Shown: positions 21,282 through 29,376 of the stretch, one piece after another
How the letters are laid out: the number at the start of each line of letters is the position of its first letter
Position numbering within the stretch: the stretch's first letter is position 1
Translations under genes and position numbers: made by a program
The notes under the pieces: generated by a model
What the model was told of the DNA's origin: nothing
Databases searched by the model: none
What the model saw: the letters and a program-made list of their open reading frames with translations, nothing else
DNA from: Desulfobulbus sp.
GTDB taxonomy: Bacteria > Desulfobacterota > Desulfobulbia > Desulfobulbales > Desulfobulbaceae
Direction of reading: 5' to 3'
Assembly (NCBI GenBank): GCA_009780825.1
Contig: WQZH01000003.1
Coordinates: forward strand, 78,900 to 142,899
Length of the DNA stretch: 64,000 bases

Positions 21282-21947
21282 TCATGCATTGCCCAGCGGC
21301 ACGCTGATCACCTCGCGTTCAGGAAGCAACAGAGCTGTCAAGCGGCCACCATACACGGCTCCGGTGTCGATTCCGATTTTGTCCGCCGTAAAATAGGGTT
21401 CGGCAAACACGGTGTGACCAAAAACAACAGGCTTGCCAAAGTCATGGGAACTGCTGAGAAAAGAGTTGCGCGCCCACAGGCACCATTGAGCGGTCTGCTG
21501 ACTGAGATGGCGCCCGGGCTGTAGGCCGGCATGCACATAGATGGCGTGCTGATCCTCCCAGAAGAGGGAGAGGCTCCGCAAGAAAGCAATATGGTCGGCC
21601 GGAACCCGCTGCATGATTTCTTCGCGCGTTGCCGAAGGTGAGAGGCCATAGCTGGTCAGAGTCTGCAGCCCGCCGACCTGCAGGAAAAAGGAACTGTCGT
21701 CACCCACGAGATATTGATGGAAAAGGAAATCGTGGTTTCCCATCAGAGGCACAATCCGCAGGTGCTGGGAGCCCAAAGACAGGATCGTCGAGACCACCGC
21801 CTTGGAATCTGGACCTCGGTCGACATAATCGCCTAGGAACACCAACGTATCCGCTCGGTGGCAGACCTTGTCCAAGAGGTGGAGGAGCGCGGTATGGCAG
21901 CCGTGAATATCGCCAATCACACAAGTGGTTGTATTTGCTTTTGACAT
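21282..21947 (-). CDS. PPP-family serine/threonine protein phosphatase or ApaH-like hydrolase
   Basis: A 221-aa metallophosphoesterase with the PPP signatures GDIHG (12-16), GDYVDRG and GNHD, and a later HAG and GHT. Start ATG 21947 is chosen because homologues begin just before GDIHG; the frame extends 79 more codons into the next gene's territory. It is divergent from the exopolysaccharide genes with only 36 bp between starts, so the two may share control. Whether it removes phosphate from proteins or hydrolyses diadenosine tetraphosphate cannot be told. Confidence 0.85.
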   Translation of the reverse strand: MSKANTTTCVIGDIHGCHTALLHLLDKVCHRADTLVFLGDYVDRGPDSKAVVSTILSLGSQHLRIVPLMGNHDFLFHQYLVGDDSSFFLQVGGLQTLTSYGLSPSATREEIMQRVPADHIAFLRSLSLFWEDQHAIYVHAGLQPGRHLSQQTAQWCLWARNSFLSSSHDFGKPVVFGHTVFAEPYFTADKIGIDTGAVYGGRLTALLLPEREVISVPLGNA

Positions 21948-21983
21948 AACGGTTGATGACTGAAAAAAACACTTTGAAGGATT

Positions 21984-23558
21984 ATGAATAATCAGCAGCG
22001 TCAGTTGATTAAAAAGTATGTTGATCTCCTGCTGGCCAGATGGCGGCTCATCATCAGTTGCCTGCTCTTGGGGATGACCGTTGGCGTGGGATACTACAAA
22101 ACCGTGCCCCCAGTCTATCAGAGCATTGCCTTGCTCAGCTATGAACAGCAGCAGATCAATCCTGGAAAAATGGATCCTGAGCAAGGGAAGGGCAGGTTGC
22201 AGGACTCCTTGGCAACGCTACGTGAACTTGTAACCAGTCGTAATAACCTTGAAAAGATCATTCAGCAATTTTCCCTGTACGAAGAAGCAAGAAAAAAATT
22301 GCTTCTGGAAGATGTCATCGAGATGTTGCGTAATAATATCACCATCCAGCCTTCTGGTAAAGGTGACATATTCAGCGTGTCTTTTCAGGGAGAAGACCCG
22401 AAGAAAGTGACCAAGGTCACCAATCAACTGGCTTCTCTGTTTATTGAGGAAAATCTGAAATATCGTGAAGAGCGGGCTGCGGAGACCTCGAAATATACCC
22501 AAAGCGAGTTGGCTTCGTCAAAGAAGGTGCTGGACGCAAAAGAGCAGCAGATGCGGGATTACAAGCTGCAATATTTTAATGAGATGCCTGAACAGCGGCC
22601 AGGTAATCTCACGCAGCTCCAGGCCCTCATGAGGCAAAATCAGGATATCCAGAATTCAATCCAAGAGCTTGAACGGACCAAGGTCATGGTGCAGGAACAG
22701 GCAAGCGTGCAGCGAAGCCTCGTCTCATTGAATGCCCCCGGTGACCCGGTTCATGCCGCTTCTCGGTATCCAGAAACCGACGAGGATCGATTGCTGCGGC
22801 TGAAGTCCTATCTTGATGAATTGTTGGGAAAATATACGGATAATCATCCAGAGGTGCGGCGGACCAAACAGATGATCACCCAATTGGAGGAAAAAATAAG
22901 CAAAGGAGGAGCATCTGCCAGAAGAAACGCGGCATCAGGCGTGAGCAAGTCAGCGCAGGCTTCGGAACTGGAAGGCAGCAGGATTCAGATCCAATTGAAA
23001 CAAATTGAAATCAATATCGAGCAATTGCGAGGGGAGCAGGCGAAGATTCCTCCGCAAATCGCCCAGTATAAAAAATGGATTGAAAATGTTCCTGTCCGCG
23101 AAGCGGAATGGGCTGGCTTTACCCGCGATTACAACGAGCTGCGCCGTCATTACGATCAATTGGTCGCCCAGAATTTACAGGCGCAATCCGTGGAGAACCT
23201 TGAACGAAATCAAAGAGGGAGCAAGTTTAAGATCGTCGACTATGCCCGTGACCCCGAAAAACCGTTCAAACCCAATTTCCTGAGAATATTGTTTGCCGCC
23301 ATTGCAGCCGGATTGGGCATAAGTCTCGGGTATATTCTGCTCACCGACTTTGTCGATACCTCATTCAAGAATATCGGAGAGTTGGAGGAATATATCGGCA
23401 TTCCGGTCATCTGTTCCATACCGTTCATCGAAAAAGAGGCCGAGACCAGAAGGGACCGGCTTGTTTTTCGTGTAAGCCTTGTCCTTATTTCCAGCTATGC
23501 GATTCTGTTGTTCGGGGTCATCGCGTTTATGAAAATTAAGGGTATGATCATCATTTGA
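21984..23558 (+). CDS. Wzz/GNVR-type polysaccharide chain-length determinant
   Basis: A 524-aa inner-membrane protein. One membrane helix lies near 22-40, then a Wzz domain, a long helical region with coiled-coil character (about 130-380), the GNVR-like region just before the second helix (GSKFKIVDYARDPEKPFKP) and further hydrophobic segments near 435 and 500. Such proteins set chain length of exported polysaccharide with a tyrosine kinase. The next two genes supply an ATPase and that kinase, as in PEP-CTERM/exosortase EPS loci. Here the protein has no fused kinase domain. Confidence 0.88.
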   Translation: MNNQQRQLIKKYVDLLLARWRLIISCLLLGMTVGVGYYKTVPPVYQSIALLSYEQQQINPGKMDPEQGKGRLQDSLATLRELVTSRNNLEKIIQQFSLYEEARKKLLLEDVIEMLRNNITIQPSGKGDIFSVSFQGEDPKKVTKVTNQLASLFIEENLKYREERAAETSKYTQSELASSKKVLDAKEQQMRDYKLQYFNEMPEQRPGNLTQLQALMRQNQDIQNSIQELERTKVMVQEQASVQRSLVSLNAPGDPVHAASRYPETDEDRLLRLKSYLDELLGKYTDNHPEVRRTKQMITQLEEKISKGGASARRNAASGVSKSAQASELEGSRIQIQLKQIEINIEQLRGEQAKIPPQIAQYKKWIENVPVREAEWAGFTRDYNELRRHYDQLVAQNLQAQSVENLERNQRGSKFKIVDYARDPEKPFKPNFLRILFAAIAAGLGISLGYILLTDFVDTSFKNIGELEEYIGIPVICSIPFIEKEAETRRDRLVFRVSLVLISSYAILLFGVIAFMKIKGMIII

Positions 23559-23591
23559 GACTCACACTCGGCTATTGCGCACGAATTCAAC

Positions 23592-24593
23592 ATGTATACC
23601 AAGTATTACAGTCTGGCTAAAAAACCCTTCGCTCTGACGCCTGACCCATCCGTGGTCTTCATGAGTGAGACGCATCAGGAAGGGTTGGCCATCCTCAAGT
23701 ACGGCATCATCAGCAAAAAATGTTTTCTGGTGATGACCGCCGACGTCGGTTCAGGCAAAACGACATTGTTGCAGGCCCTCGTGAATTCGCTGGAGCAGGG
23801 TATCCATCTCTGTCTCATCAACAATCCGATCCTCCATCGTGACGAATTTTTTTCCTACATAGCCAAACAGCTTGGATTGCGCTGGGACGGCAATAAGGCC
23901 ATGTTTTTGATAGAATTCGGCAGGCTGCTCAAAGAATGTTACCAAAAGAAGGAGCGGGTACTGCTGATTTTTGATGAAGCCCATGTCCTCCCTGTTGACC
24001 TGTTGGAAGAAATACGCCTGCTCTCCAATTTGGAAGAAAAGGGACAAGACGTACTTTCGATTTTTCTGGTGGGGCAGCCGGAGCTCAATGAGCGCATGAG
24101 TGACGACCGGTTGCTGCCCCTGCGTCAGCGCATAGGTATCCGCTTCCATCTTGATAGATTTTCCCTCCATGAGACCCGGCAATATATCCTGTTCCGTTTG
24201 CGCCACGCAGGAGCTCGGCATTTCAGTATTTTTTCCGATGATGCCATTGCCGAGGTGCACCAGGTCAGCCAGGGAACACCTCGCTTGATCAACATTATTT
24301 GTGATCATGCCTTACTGTCGGGGTTCTCGGAAAGCAAACCAGTGATTGATGCGGAACTCATTAAAGAGTGTGTCGAGGATCTGCATTTCCCCGGCGAGGA
24401 GAATGCCTTGCCCGTCCCCAAGCAAGCCAAACCTGACAAGATATACCTACTCGTGGCGTACGCGGGGAGCGTTGTCATACTGCTTCTGACGATTCTTGTC
24501 GTGATGGAAATGTTGCCGGCCACCCGGGACATTTCTCTTCTTGACAAGGTACTACCTGATTCATTGTTGCAGTATCTTCATTTTTTAAGGTAG
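23592..24593 (+). CDS. ExeA-like AAA ATPase with C-terminal membrane helix
   Basis: A 333-aa protein beginning MYTKYYSLAKKPFALTPDP, the hallmark of ExeA/GspA-type ATPases. Walker A DVGSGKTT is at about 51-58 and Walker B LLIFDEAH near 128. One hydrophobic helix follows near 282-305, with a short tail. In EPS loci this family accompanies the chain-length protein and tyrosine kinase. It is 33 bp after the Wzz-like gene and 12 bp before the kinase gene. It lacks a peptidoglycan-binding domain, unlike secretion ExeA. Confidence 0.85.
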   Translation: MYTKYYSLAKKPFALTPDPSVVFMSETHQEGLAILKYGIISKKCFLVMTADVGSGKTTLLQALVNSLEQGIHLCLINNPILHRDEFFSYIAKQLGLRWDGNKAMFLIEFGRLLKECYQKKERVLLIFDEAHVLPVDLLEEIRLLSNLEEKGQDVLSIFLVGQPELNERMSDDRLLPLRQRIGIRFHLDRFSLHETRQYILFRLRHAGARHFSIFSDDAIAEVHQVSQGTPRLINIICDHALLSGFSESKPVIDAELIKECVEDLHFPGEENALPVPKQAKPDKIYLLVAYAGSVVILLLTILVVMEMLPATRDISLLDKVLPDSLLQYLHFLR

Positions 24594-24605
24594 CCGGAGG
24601 GCTTT

Positions 24606-25739
24606 GTGGGCAAGGTATTCAAGGCATTAAAGCGGGCGGATGAAGATGTGACCAAGGTAATGGAGGCGCCATCGGTGCCTGATGAGCCCATCTATGCTCC
24701 TCAGACATCCGCACCGGCAGTTCCTCCACCGCCGCCATCGGCGCCGGATAAGCCCATCTATGCTCCTCAGGCATCCGCACCGGCAGTTCCTCCACCGCCG
24801 CCATCGGTGCCTGATGAGCCCATCTATGCTCCTCGAACATCCACACCGGCAGTTTCTCCACCGCCGCCATCGGCGCCGGATAAGCCCATCTATGCTCCTC
24901 GAACACCCGCACCGGCAGCTTCTCCACCGCCGACAGCGATGCCGAATAAGACCAGCCATGCTCCTCGGGCATCTACACCGACAGCTCCTCCACCGCCGAC
25001 AACCTCTGTTGATGCTGCCAACCTGTCGCATCCCGGACAATGGGACGACCGGCTGGTTCTCGCTACAGCGAGCACTGGCCCAGTGGCAGAAAGCATCCGT
25101 GCCTTGCGAACGCGCATTCTGTTTCCAGCTTCAGGAAAACCTCCCCGGACCATCTTGGTGACCAGCGCTTCTCCTGGTGAAGGGAAAAGCTTCATCTGCG
25201 CCAACTTGGGGATTTCCCTCGCCCAAGGAGTGGACAACTACTGTTTGCTGGTGGACTGCGATCTGCGGAAACCGATGCAACACACTCTTTTTGGCCAGAG
25301 CAATACGGTGGGCTTGTCCGACTATCTTCGCCATAGGACGCCGATACCGGATCTGTTGTGCTCACCCGGTGTTGAGAAGCTCTCTTTGCTCCTGGCCGGC
25401 CCCCGCTCCATCAATCCCGCCGAACTCCTCGGATCGGCGGCCATGAGCCGCCTGATGGATGAATTGGCCCAGCGATACGACGACCGTATTGTTCTCTTAG
25501 ACAGTCCGCCGATCCATGCAGCCAGCGAGACTGCGGTCCTGGCACAGCATGTGGATGGAGTGGTGCTGGTGGTCCGTTCCGGTCTCGCTCGCCGTGAATA
25601 TGTGAAAGCCTTGGCCGAGACCATCGGCCGCGACAAGATTCTGGGTATCGTTTTTAATGCCTATCGGGCGACCATGCTTGATTACAGGGTATTCGGCTAT
25701 TACGAATATCAAAAAGATTATTATTATGGAGAACAATAG
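24606..25739 (+). CDS. CpsD/CapB-type tyrosine autokinase with proline-rich repeat N-terminus
   Basis: A 377-aa bacterial tyrosine kinase. Residues 24-133 are five 22-residue repeats (PDEPIYAP...PPPPPS and variants). The kinase domain follows: the ESIRALRTRI helix (162-171), Walker A SASPGEGKS (188-195), Walker A' LLVDCDLRKP (214-223) and Walker B IVLLDSPP (295-302). The C-terminal tail is a Tyr cluster (DYRVFGYYEYQKDYYYGEQ), the usual autophosphorylation site. The start is GTG 24606. It has no membrane anchor and should work with the Wzz-like protein. The repeat tail is unusual and each unit also carries a Tyr in IYAP. Confidence 0.9.
   Translation: MGKVFKALKRADEDVTKVMEAPSVPDEPIYAPQTSAPAVPPPPPSAPDKPIYAPQASAPAVPPPPPSVPDEPIYAPRTSTPAVSPPPPSAPDKPIYAPRTPAPAASPPPTAMPNKTSHAPRASTPTAPPPPTTSVDAANLSHPGQWDDRLVLATASTGPVAESIRALRTRILFPASGKPPRTILVTSASPGEGKSFICANLGISLAQGVDNYCLLVDCDLRKPMQHTLFGQSNTVGLSDYLRHRTPIPDLLCSPGVEKLSLLLAGPRSINPAELLGSAAMSRLMDELAQRYDDRIVLLDSPPIHAASETAVLAQHVDGVVLVVRSGLARREYVKALAETIGRDKILGIVFNAYRATMLDYRVFGYYEYQKDYYYGEQ
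24675..25004 (+). repeat. Five tandem 66-bp units inside the tyrosine kinase gene
   Basis: Units start near 24675, 24741, 24807, 24873 and 24939. Each encodes 22 residues of the pattern PDxPIYAP-x6-9-PPPPPSxP. Units alternate between GTGCCTGATGAG and GCGCCGGATAAG openings, suggesting duplication of a two-unit block. The fifth unit is the most diverged (the IYAP Tyr is replaced by His). Confidence 0.85.
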
Positions 25740-26038
25740 GTTTCCCGGACAGTTCTGTCGTGTGGAGGACCCAGGCCCTGACTTTTCATCATCTGTCATA
25801 CGACATGGCATTTGTGGGTGTACGCTGTCAACAGGGACGCTCTTGTTCTTGCAATGTCCTATGCGAGATAACTCGGGACAAACGGAATCCTTTTTGGATC
25901 TGAATCAGATCGTTTCTTGTAGCTGACCACCGGACAACTGATATGTCCTCTCCCCTTTTCGGAGAAGGTGGCTGAGTAGCTTGGCCTCAGATTTTGTTCA
26001 CCAAAGCAACGACAACATAGCCCAAGAAAAGGAAGCAC

Positions 26039-26632
26039 ATGCGGACAGTAAAAAGAAAGATGACAGGGCAGGAGGCGCTCGAGGCCCTGTTGGCAGGGAA
26101 TAAACGGTTTGTTTCGGGAAATCTTGAGCGACCCAACCACTGTGAAGAATCGCGAAAGGAGCTCGTCGCCGGGCAGAGCCCGATAGCTGTGGTGCTCGCC
26201 TGTGCCGATTCACGGGTGCCTCCAGTTGATGTGTTCGACCAGGGATTGGGCGATCTGTTTGTGCTGCGTGTTGCCGGCAACCTCATCAACGACCATATCC
26301 TGGGCAGCATTGAATACGCGGTTGCTCATCTGCATACTCCGCTCGTCATGGTCTTGGGCCACTCCTCCTGCGGCGCGGTCACTGCGGTGGCGCAAGGAGC
26401 CAAGTTGAATGGGCACATTGCCTGCCTCACCCCATCGATCGATGCGGCCCTGAAAAGAACGAAGGGACAGGATGGCCACTGGCCGGACAATGCCGCCAGG
26501 GAGTTGGCAAGGGCCAACGCCAAAAAAATCGCGGAGTCGGAACCCATCATCGCCGATCTGGTGCAAGAAGAAAAAGTGCTTGTGGTCGCAGCCTATTACA
26601 ATTTGGCGACCGGCGAGGTAATCCTGTTGTAA
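26039..26632 (+). CDS. Beta-class carbonic anhydrase
   Basis: A 197-aa beta-carbonic anhydrase interconverting CO2 and bicarbonate. Zinc ligands are Cys55 (ACADSR), His108 and Cys111 (GHSSCGA), and the Asp57/Arg59 dyad is present. No signal peptide, so cytoplasmic. AGGAAG precedes ATG 26039. About 300 bp of apparently non-coding DNA separate it from the kinase gene, and a terminator lies about 100 bp after the stop. In a sulfate reducer it would supply bicarbonate for carboxylations or pH balance (inference). Confidence 0.93.
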   Translation: MRTVKRKMTGQEALEALLAGNKRFVSGNLERPNHCEESRKELVAGQSPIAVVLACADSRVPPVDVFDQGLGDLFVLRVAGNLINDHILGSIEYAVAHLHTPLVMVLGHSSCGAVTAVAQGAKLNGHIACLTPSIDAALKRTKGQDGHWPDNAARELARANAKKIAESEPIIADLVQEEKVLVVAAYYNLATGEVILL

Positions 26633-27003
26633 GCATCGATGGAGAGCAAACAGGACGTCCTGATCCTGGAAAATATTCCCGGCATCCGTTGTTTTGTGCC
26701 CCCTTTCAGCCACCCGATCGTGTCGGGAATATGAACCAGCTCTTATCGTGCTGGTTTTTTTATTGTGCGCCGTCCCGGTGCGTGAGATCAGAGAGGAAAG
26801 CTCTCTACGGACCCGGCAAGGTATCCATCGCGATGGATCAGGCAGGGGAACCTGCAGGCAATGCGCTGTCCTGGGGAACAAAAACCGTAGCCGAGGCAGC
26901 CGCAACTATCCTGTTGCTCCATAATTGTACTATGGAAAATCTATGGGACAGCCCAGAGGGAAGCAACATATCCTTCTCGGGGGAATCTGATAACTGATAA
27001 CTG
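26633..27003. other. Intergenic region with two hairpins and a heptamer repeat
   Basis: No gene seen in 371 bp. It holds a small hairpin at 26713-26727 (CCCGA/TCGGG), an intrinsic terminator at 26734-26761, and near the right end three tandem copies of CTGATAA/CTGATGA at 26987-27007 that run into the next start codon. Confidence 0.6.
26734..26761 (+). terminator. Intrinsic terminator after carbonic anhydrase
   Basis: AACCAGC (26734-26740), a 9-base loop, GCTGGTT (26750-26756) and a T-run to 26761. Confidence 0.75.
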
Positions 27004-28482
27004 ATGACTGGTTTGGCGGGTGCGAGCATGACATTTCCTCTGCAGGATGTTCTTGCCTTGTTGAAAAAAGAGGTTCAGGAATATCAGGTCCCTGTGGTTG
27101 ATCTGATTGCGGCGCAAACCAGCGATCCCTTCAAGATTCTGGTGGCCACACTCCTGTCGGCGCGGACCAAAGACGAGGTGACCGCCGCCGCGTCGCGGCG
27201 GCTTTTTGCCCGGGCTGGAACAGTTGAGGAATTGGCTCGCCTGACGGTCGAGGAATTGGAGCAACTGATTTATCCTGTGGGGTTTTATCGCAATAAGGCC
27301 CGGTTTCTCAAGCAGCTTCCCATGGTGTTGCAGGAACGGTTCTTTGGAGCCATCCCTCAGGATATCGATGCATTGGTCAGCCTGCCGGGCGTCGGACGCA
27401 AAACTGCCAATCTGGTGTTGGCGGTTGCCTTTGGGAAAGCGGCCATCTGCGTGGATACCCATGTGCATCGCATCATGAATATATGGGGGGTAGTCAAGAC
27501 CGCAACCCCCCTGCAGACCGAGATGGCCTTGCGGCGGATCCTGCCGGAACAGTCATGGGCGGAAGTGAATTCCATTCTGGTTGCCTTCGGCCAGGGGACA
27601 TGCACACCGGTACGGCCTCACTGCGACCGCTGCGTGGTCACAAGCTGGTGCCCGCGCATGGGCGTGACGCCTCGGGCCGTCCAGGCGGCGGGTAAGAGAA
27701 TGGCCCTGCGGCGAATGGAGGAGAAGAAATTTGTCTCCTGGAATGTCAATGGCATACGGGCGGCCATGCAGAAAGGACTGCTGGAAGTATTGCGCGGTTT
27801 CGATGCCGATATCGTCGCTCTGCAGGAGATCAAGGCGCAGCCGGAGCAGTTGCCGGCCCCACTGCAACACATTGATGGGTACCATGCGTTCTGGAATCCG
27901 GCGCAAAAGAAAGGCTATGCCGGGACAGCGGTCTTGAGCAAGAGGGCTCCGCTCCAGGTATGGCATGGACTCGATGAGCCCCGGTTCGACGAGGAGGGAC
28001 GGGTGCTCACCCTTGAGTTCGCTGACTTTTACTTCATCAACGTCTATACGCCCAATGCGCAGCCCGAGTTGCGCCGTCTTGCCTTCAAACAGGATTTCAA
28101 TCAGGCTTTGCTTGCCCACATGGACCGCCTCGCCCGGGTCAAATCGCTCGTGCTCTGCGGCGATCTGAACGTAGCCCACAAGGAGATCGATCTGGCCAAT
28201 CCCAAGGACAACATCCGTAATCCTGGTTTCTCCCCGCAGGAACGCGCCTGGATGGATAGGATCGTCGAGGCTGGGTACATCGATACCTTCAGGAAATTCG
28301 ACGCCTCGCCAGCGCGATACACCTGGTGGAGCTATCGCTTCAATGCCCGGGCAAAAAATATTGGCTGGAGAATCGACTATTTCATCGTCGACCGAGCCAG
28401 TGGCGACCGCGTCGTTGAGGCGGCCATTCACGACGAAATCACAGGCTCGGACCATTGTCCGGTGAGCATGGTGTTTCGCTGA
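27004..28482 (+). CDS. nth-xth: Natural fusion of endonuclease III (Nth) and exonuclease III (Xth)
   Basis: One open frame of 492 codons. Residues 1-220 form an Nth-type glycosylase/AP lyase: helix-hairpin-helix LPGVGRKTAN with catalytic Lys133, Asp151 in VDTHVHR, and a 4Fe-4S loop Cys200-x6-Cys207-x2-Cys210-x5-Cys216. After a linker of about 20 residues, 242-492 form an Xth-type AP endonuclease: WNVNGIR, LQEIK (Glu275), GDLNVAH (Asp387, Asn389) and GSDHCP (Asp482, His483). Both active sites look intact. The first ATG lies in a heptamer repeat without a ribosome site, so Met-9 (27028) may be the start. An internal start at Met-238 could also yield Xth alone. Confidence 0.9.
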   Translation: MTGLAGASMTFPLQDVLALLKKEVQEYQVPVVDLIAAQTSDPFKILVATLLSARTKDEVTAAASRRLFARAGTVEELARLTVEELEQLIYPVGFYRNKARFLKQLPMVLQERFFGAIPQDIDALVSLPGVGRKTANLVLAVAFGKAAICVDTHVHRIMNIWGVVKTATPLQTEMALRRILPEQSWAEVNSILVAFGQGTCTPVRPHCDRCVVTSWCPRMGVTPRAVQAAGKRMALRRMEEKKFVSWNVNGIRAAMQKGLLEVLRGFDADIVALQEIKAQPEQLPAPLQHIDGYHAFWNPAQKKGYAGTAVLSKRAPLQVWHGLDEPRFDEEGRVLTLEFADFYFINVYTPNAQPELRRLAFKQDFNQALLAHMDRLARVKSLVLCGDLNVAHKEIDLANPKDNIRNPGFSPQERAWMDRIVEAGYIDTFRKFDASPARYTWWSYRFNARAKNIGWRIDYFIVDRASGDRVVEAAIHDEITGSDHCPVSMVFR

Positions 28483-28537
28483 CGGTTTTCGTCTCAGAAC
28501 AGCGTCTGGCTGATGAAGGCGTGGTGAGGAATCGGGT

Positions 28538-29356
28538 TCAGCGGGTGCCGCCCTTTGCTGTCTGTCGGCATCGCCACCACCACAGCAGGGGCGCCACGAT
28601 GATCATGACCAGGCAGAGCAACTGTCCCATGGAGAGCGCCGATCCGATCAGTCCGATCTGTGGATCCGGTTCACGGACAAATTCGACCAAGAAGCGAACG
28701 CAGCCGTAGAGGCCGAGAAAAAGAATCAGCACGGAGCCATGTGGCCAGCGGCTTGAGGACGCCTGCTGCCACGGTTTTGCTTTGATGGCCCACAGGATTG
28801 CAAACAGGGTCAACCCTTCGAGCAATGCCTCGTAGAGCTGCGAGGGATGCCTGGGCAGCGGTCCGCCTTCGGGGAAGATCATGCCCCAGGGGACCGTGGT
28901 GATCCGGCCAAAGAGTTCTCCATTGATAAAGTTGCCCAAACGGCCGAAGAAGAGGCCGATGGGCACCGCGACGATGAACAGATCAGCGGCTTTCCAGAAA
29001 TTGAGCCCCATGCGGCGGCAGCAGAGCACGCCGGCGAGGATCGCTCCCAGGCAGCCGCCGTGGAAGGACATGCCCCCGGTCCAAAGGGCCGGGATGGCGA
29101 GCGGATGGGCAAGATAATAGGAGAGATTGTAGAACAGGACATAGCCGAGGCGTCCTCCGATCACCACCCCGATGATCAGAAAAAGGTGCAGGTCATCAAG
29201 CCGGTCAACGATCTGCTGCCAGTGAAATCGTTTGGCCTGGTACAGAACCAGCAGATAGGCGGCGGCAAAGCCGAGGACATACATCATGCCGTACCAGCGG
29301 ATCTGGATCGGGCCCACGGCAAGCATCACCGGATCGATGGTGGGATACGCAATCAT
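28538..29356 (-). CDS. lgt: Phosphatidylglycerol--prolipoprotein diacylglyceryl transferase
   Basis: A 272-aa multipass inner-membrane enzyme that adds diacylglycerol to the lipobox cysteine of prolipoproteins. It starts MIAYPTIDPVMLAVGPIQIRWYG-like, has WYGMMY, FHGG and the Lgt signature GRLGNFINGELFGR. ATG 29356 matches the family start; a TTG at 29380 overlapping the mnmG stop would add eight residues. It follows mnmG on the same strand. Confidence 0.95.
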   Translation of the reverse strand: MIAYPTIDPVMLAVGPIQIRWYGMMYVLGFAAAYLLVLYQAKRFHWQQIVDRLDDLHLFLIIGVVIGGRLGYVLFYNLSYYLAHPLAIPALWTGGMSFHGGCLGAILAGVLCCRRMGLNFWKAADLFIVAVPIGLFFGRLGNFINGELFGRITTVPWGMIFPEGGPLPRHPSQLYEALLEGLTLFAILWAIKAKPWQQASSSRWPHGSVLILFLGLYGCVRFLVEFVREPDPQIGLIGSALSMGQLLCLVMIIVAPLLWWWRCRQTAKGGTR

Positions 29357-29376
29357 AGATATTTTGGGGGTGCCGG

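Noticed and set aside
24675..25004. Tandem repeat considered as a CRISPR array
   Set aside because: Units are 66 bp without unique spacers and are in frame within a kinase gene.
24627..25040. Arg/Trp-rich repeat proteins on the minus strand opposite the kinase repeats
   Set aside because: Mirror of the polyproline repeat units; repeats alone keep these frames open.
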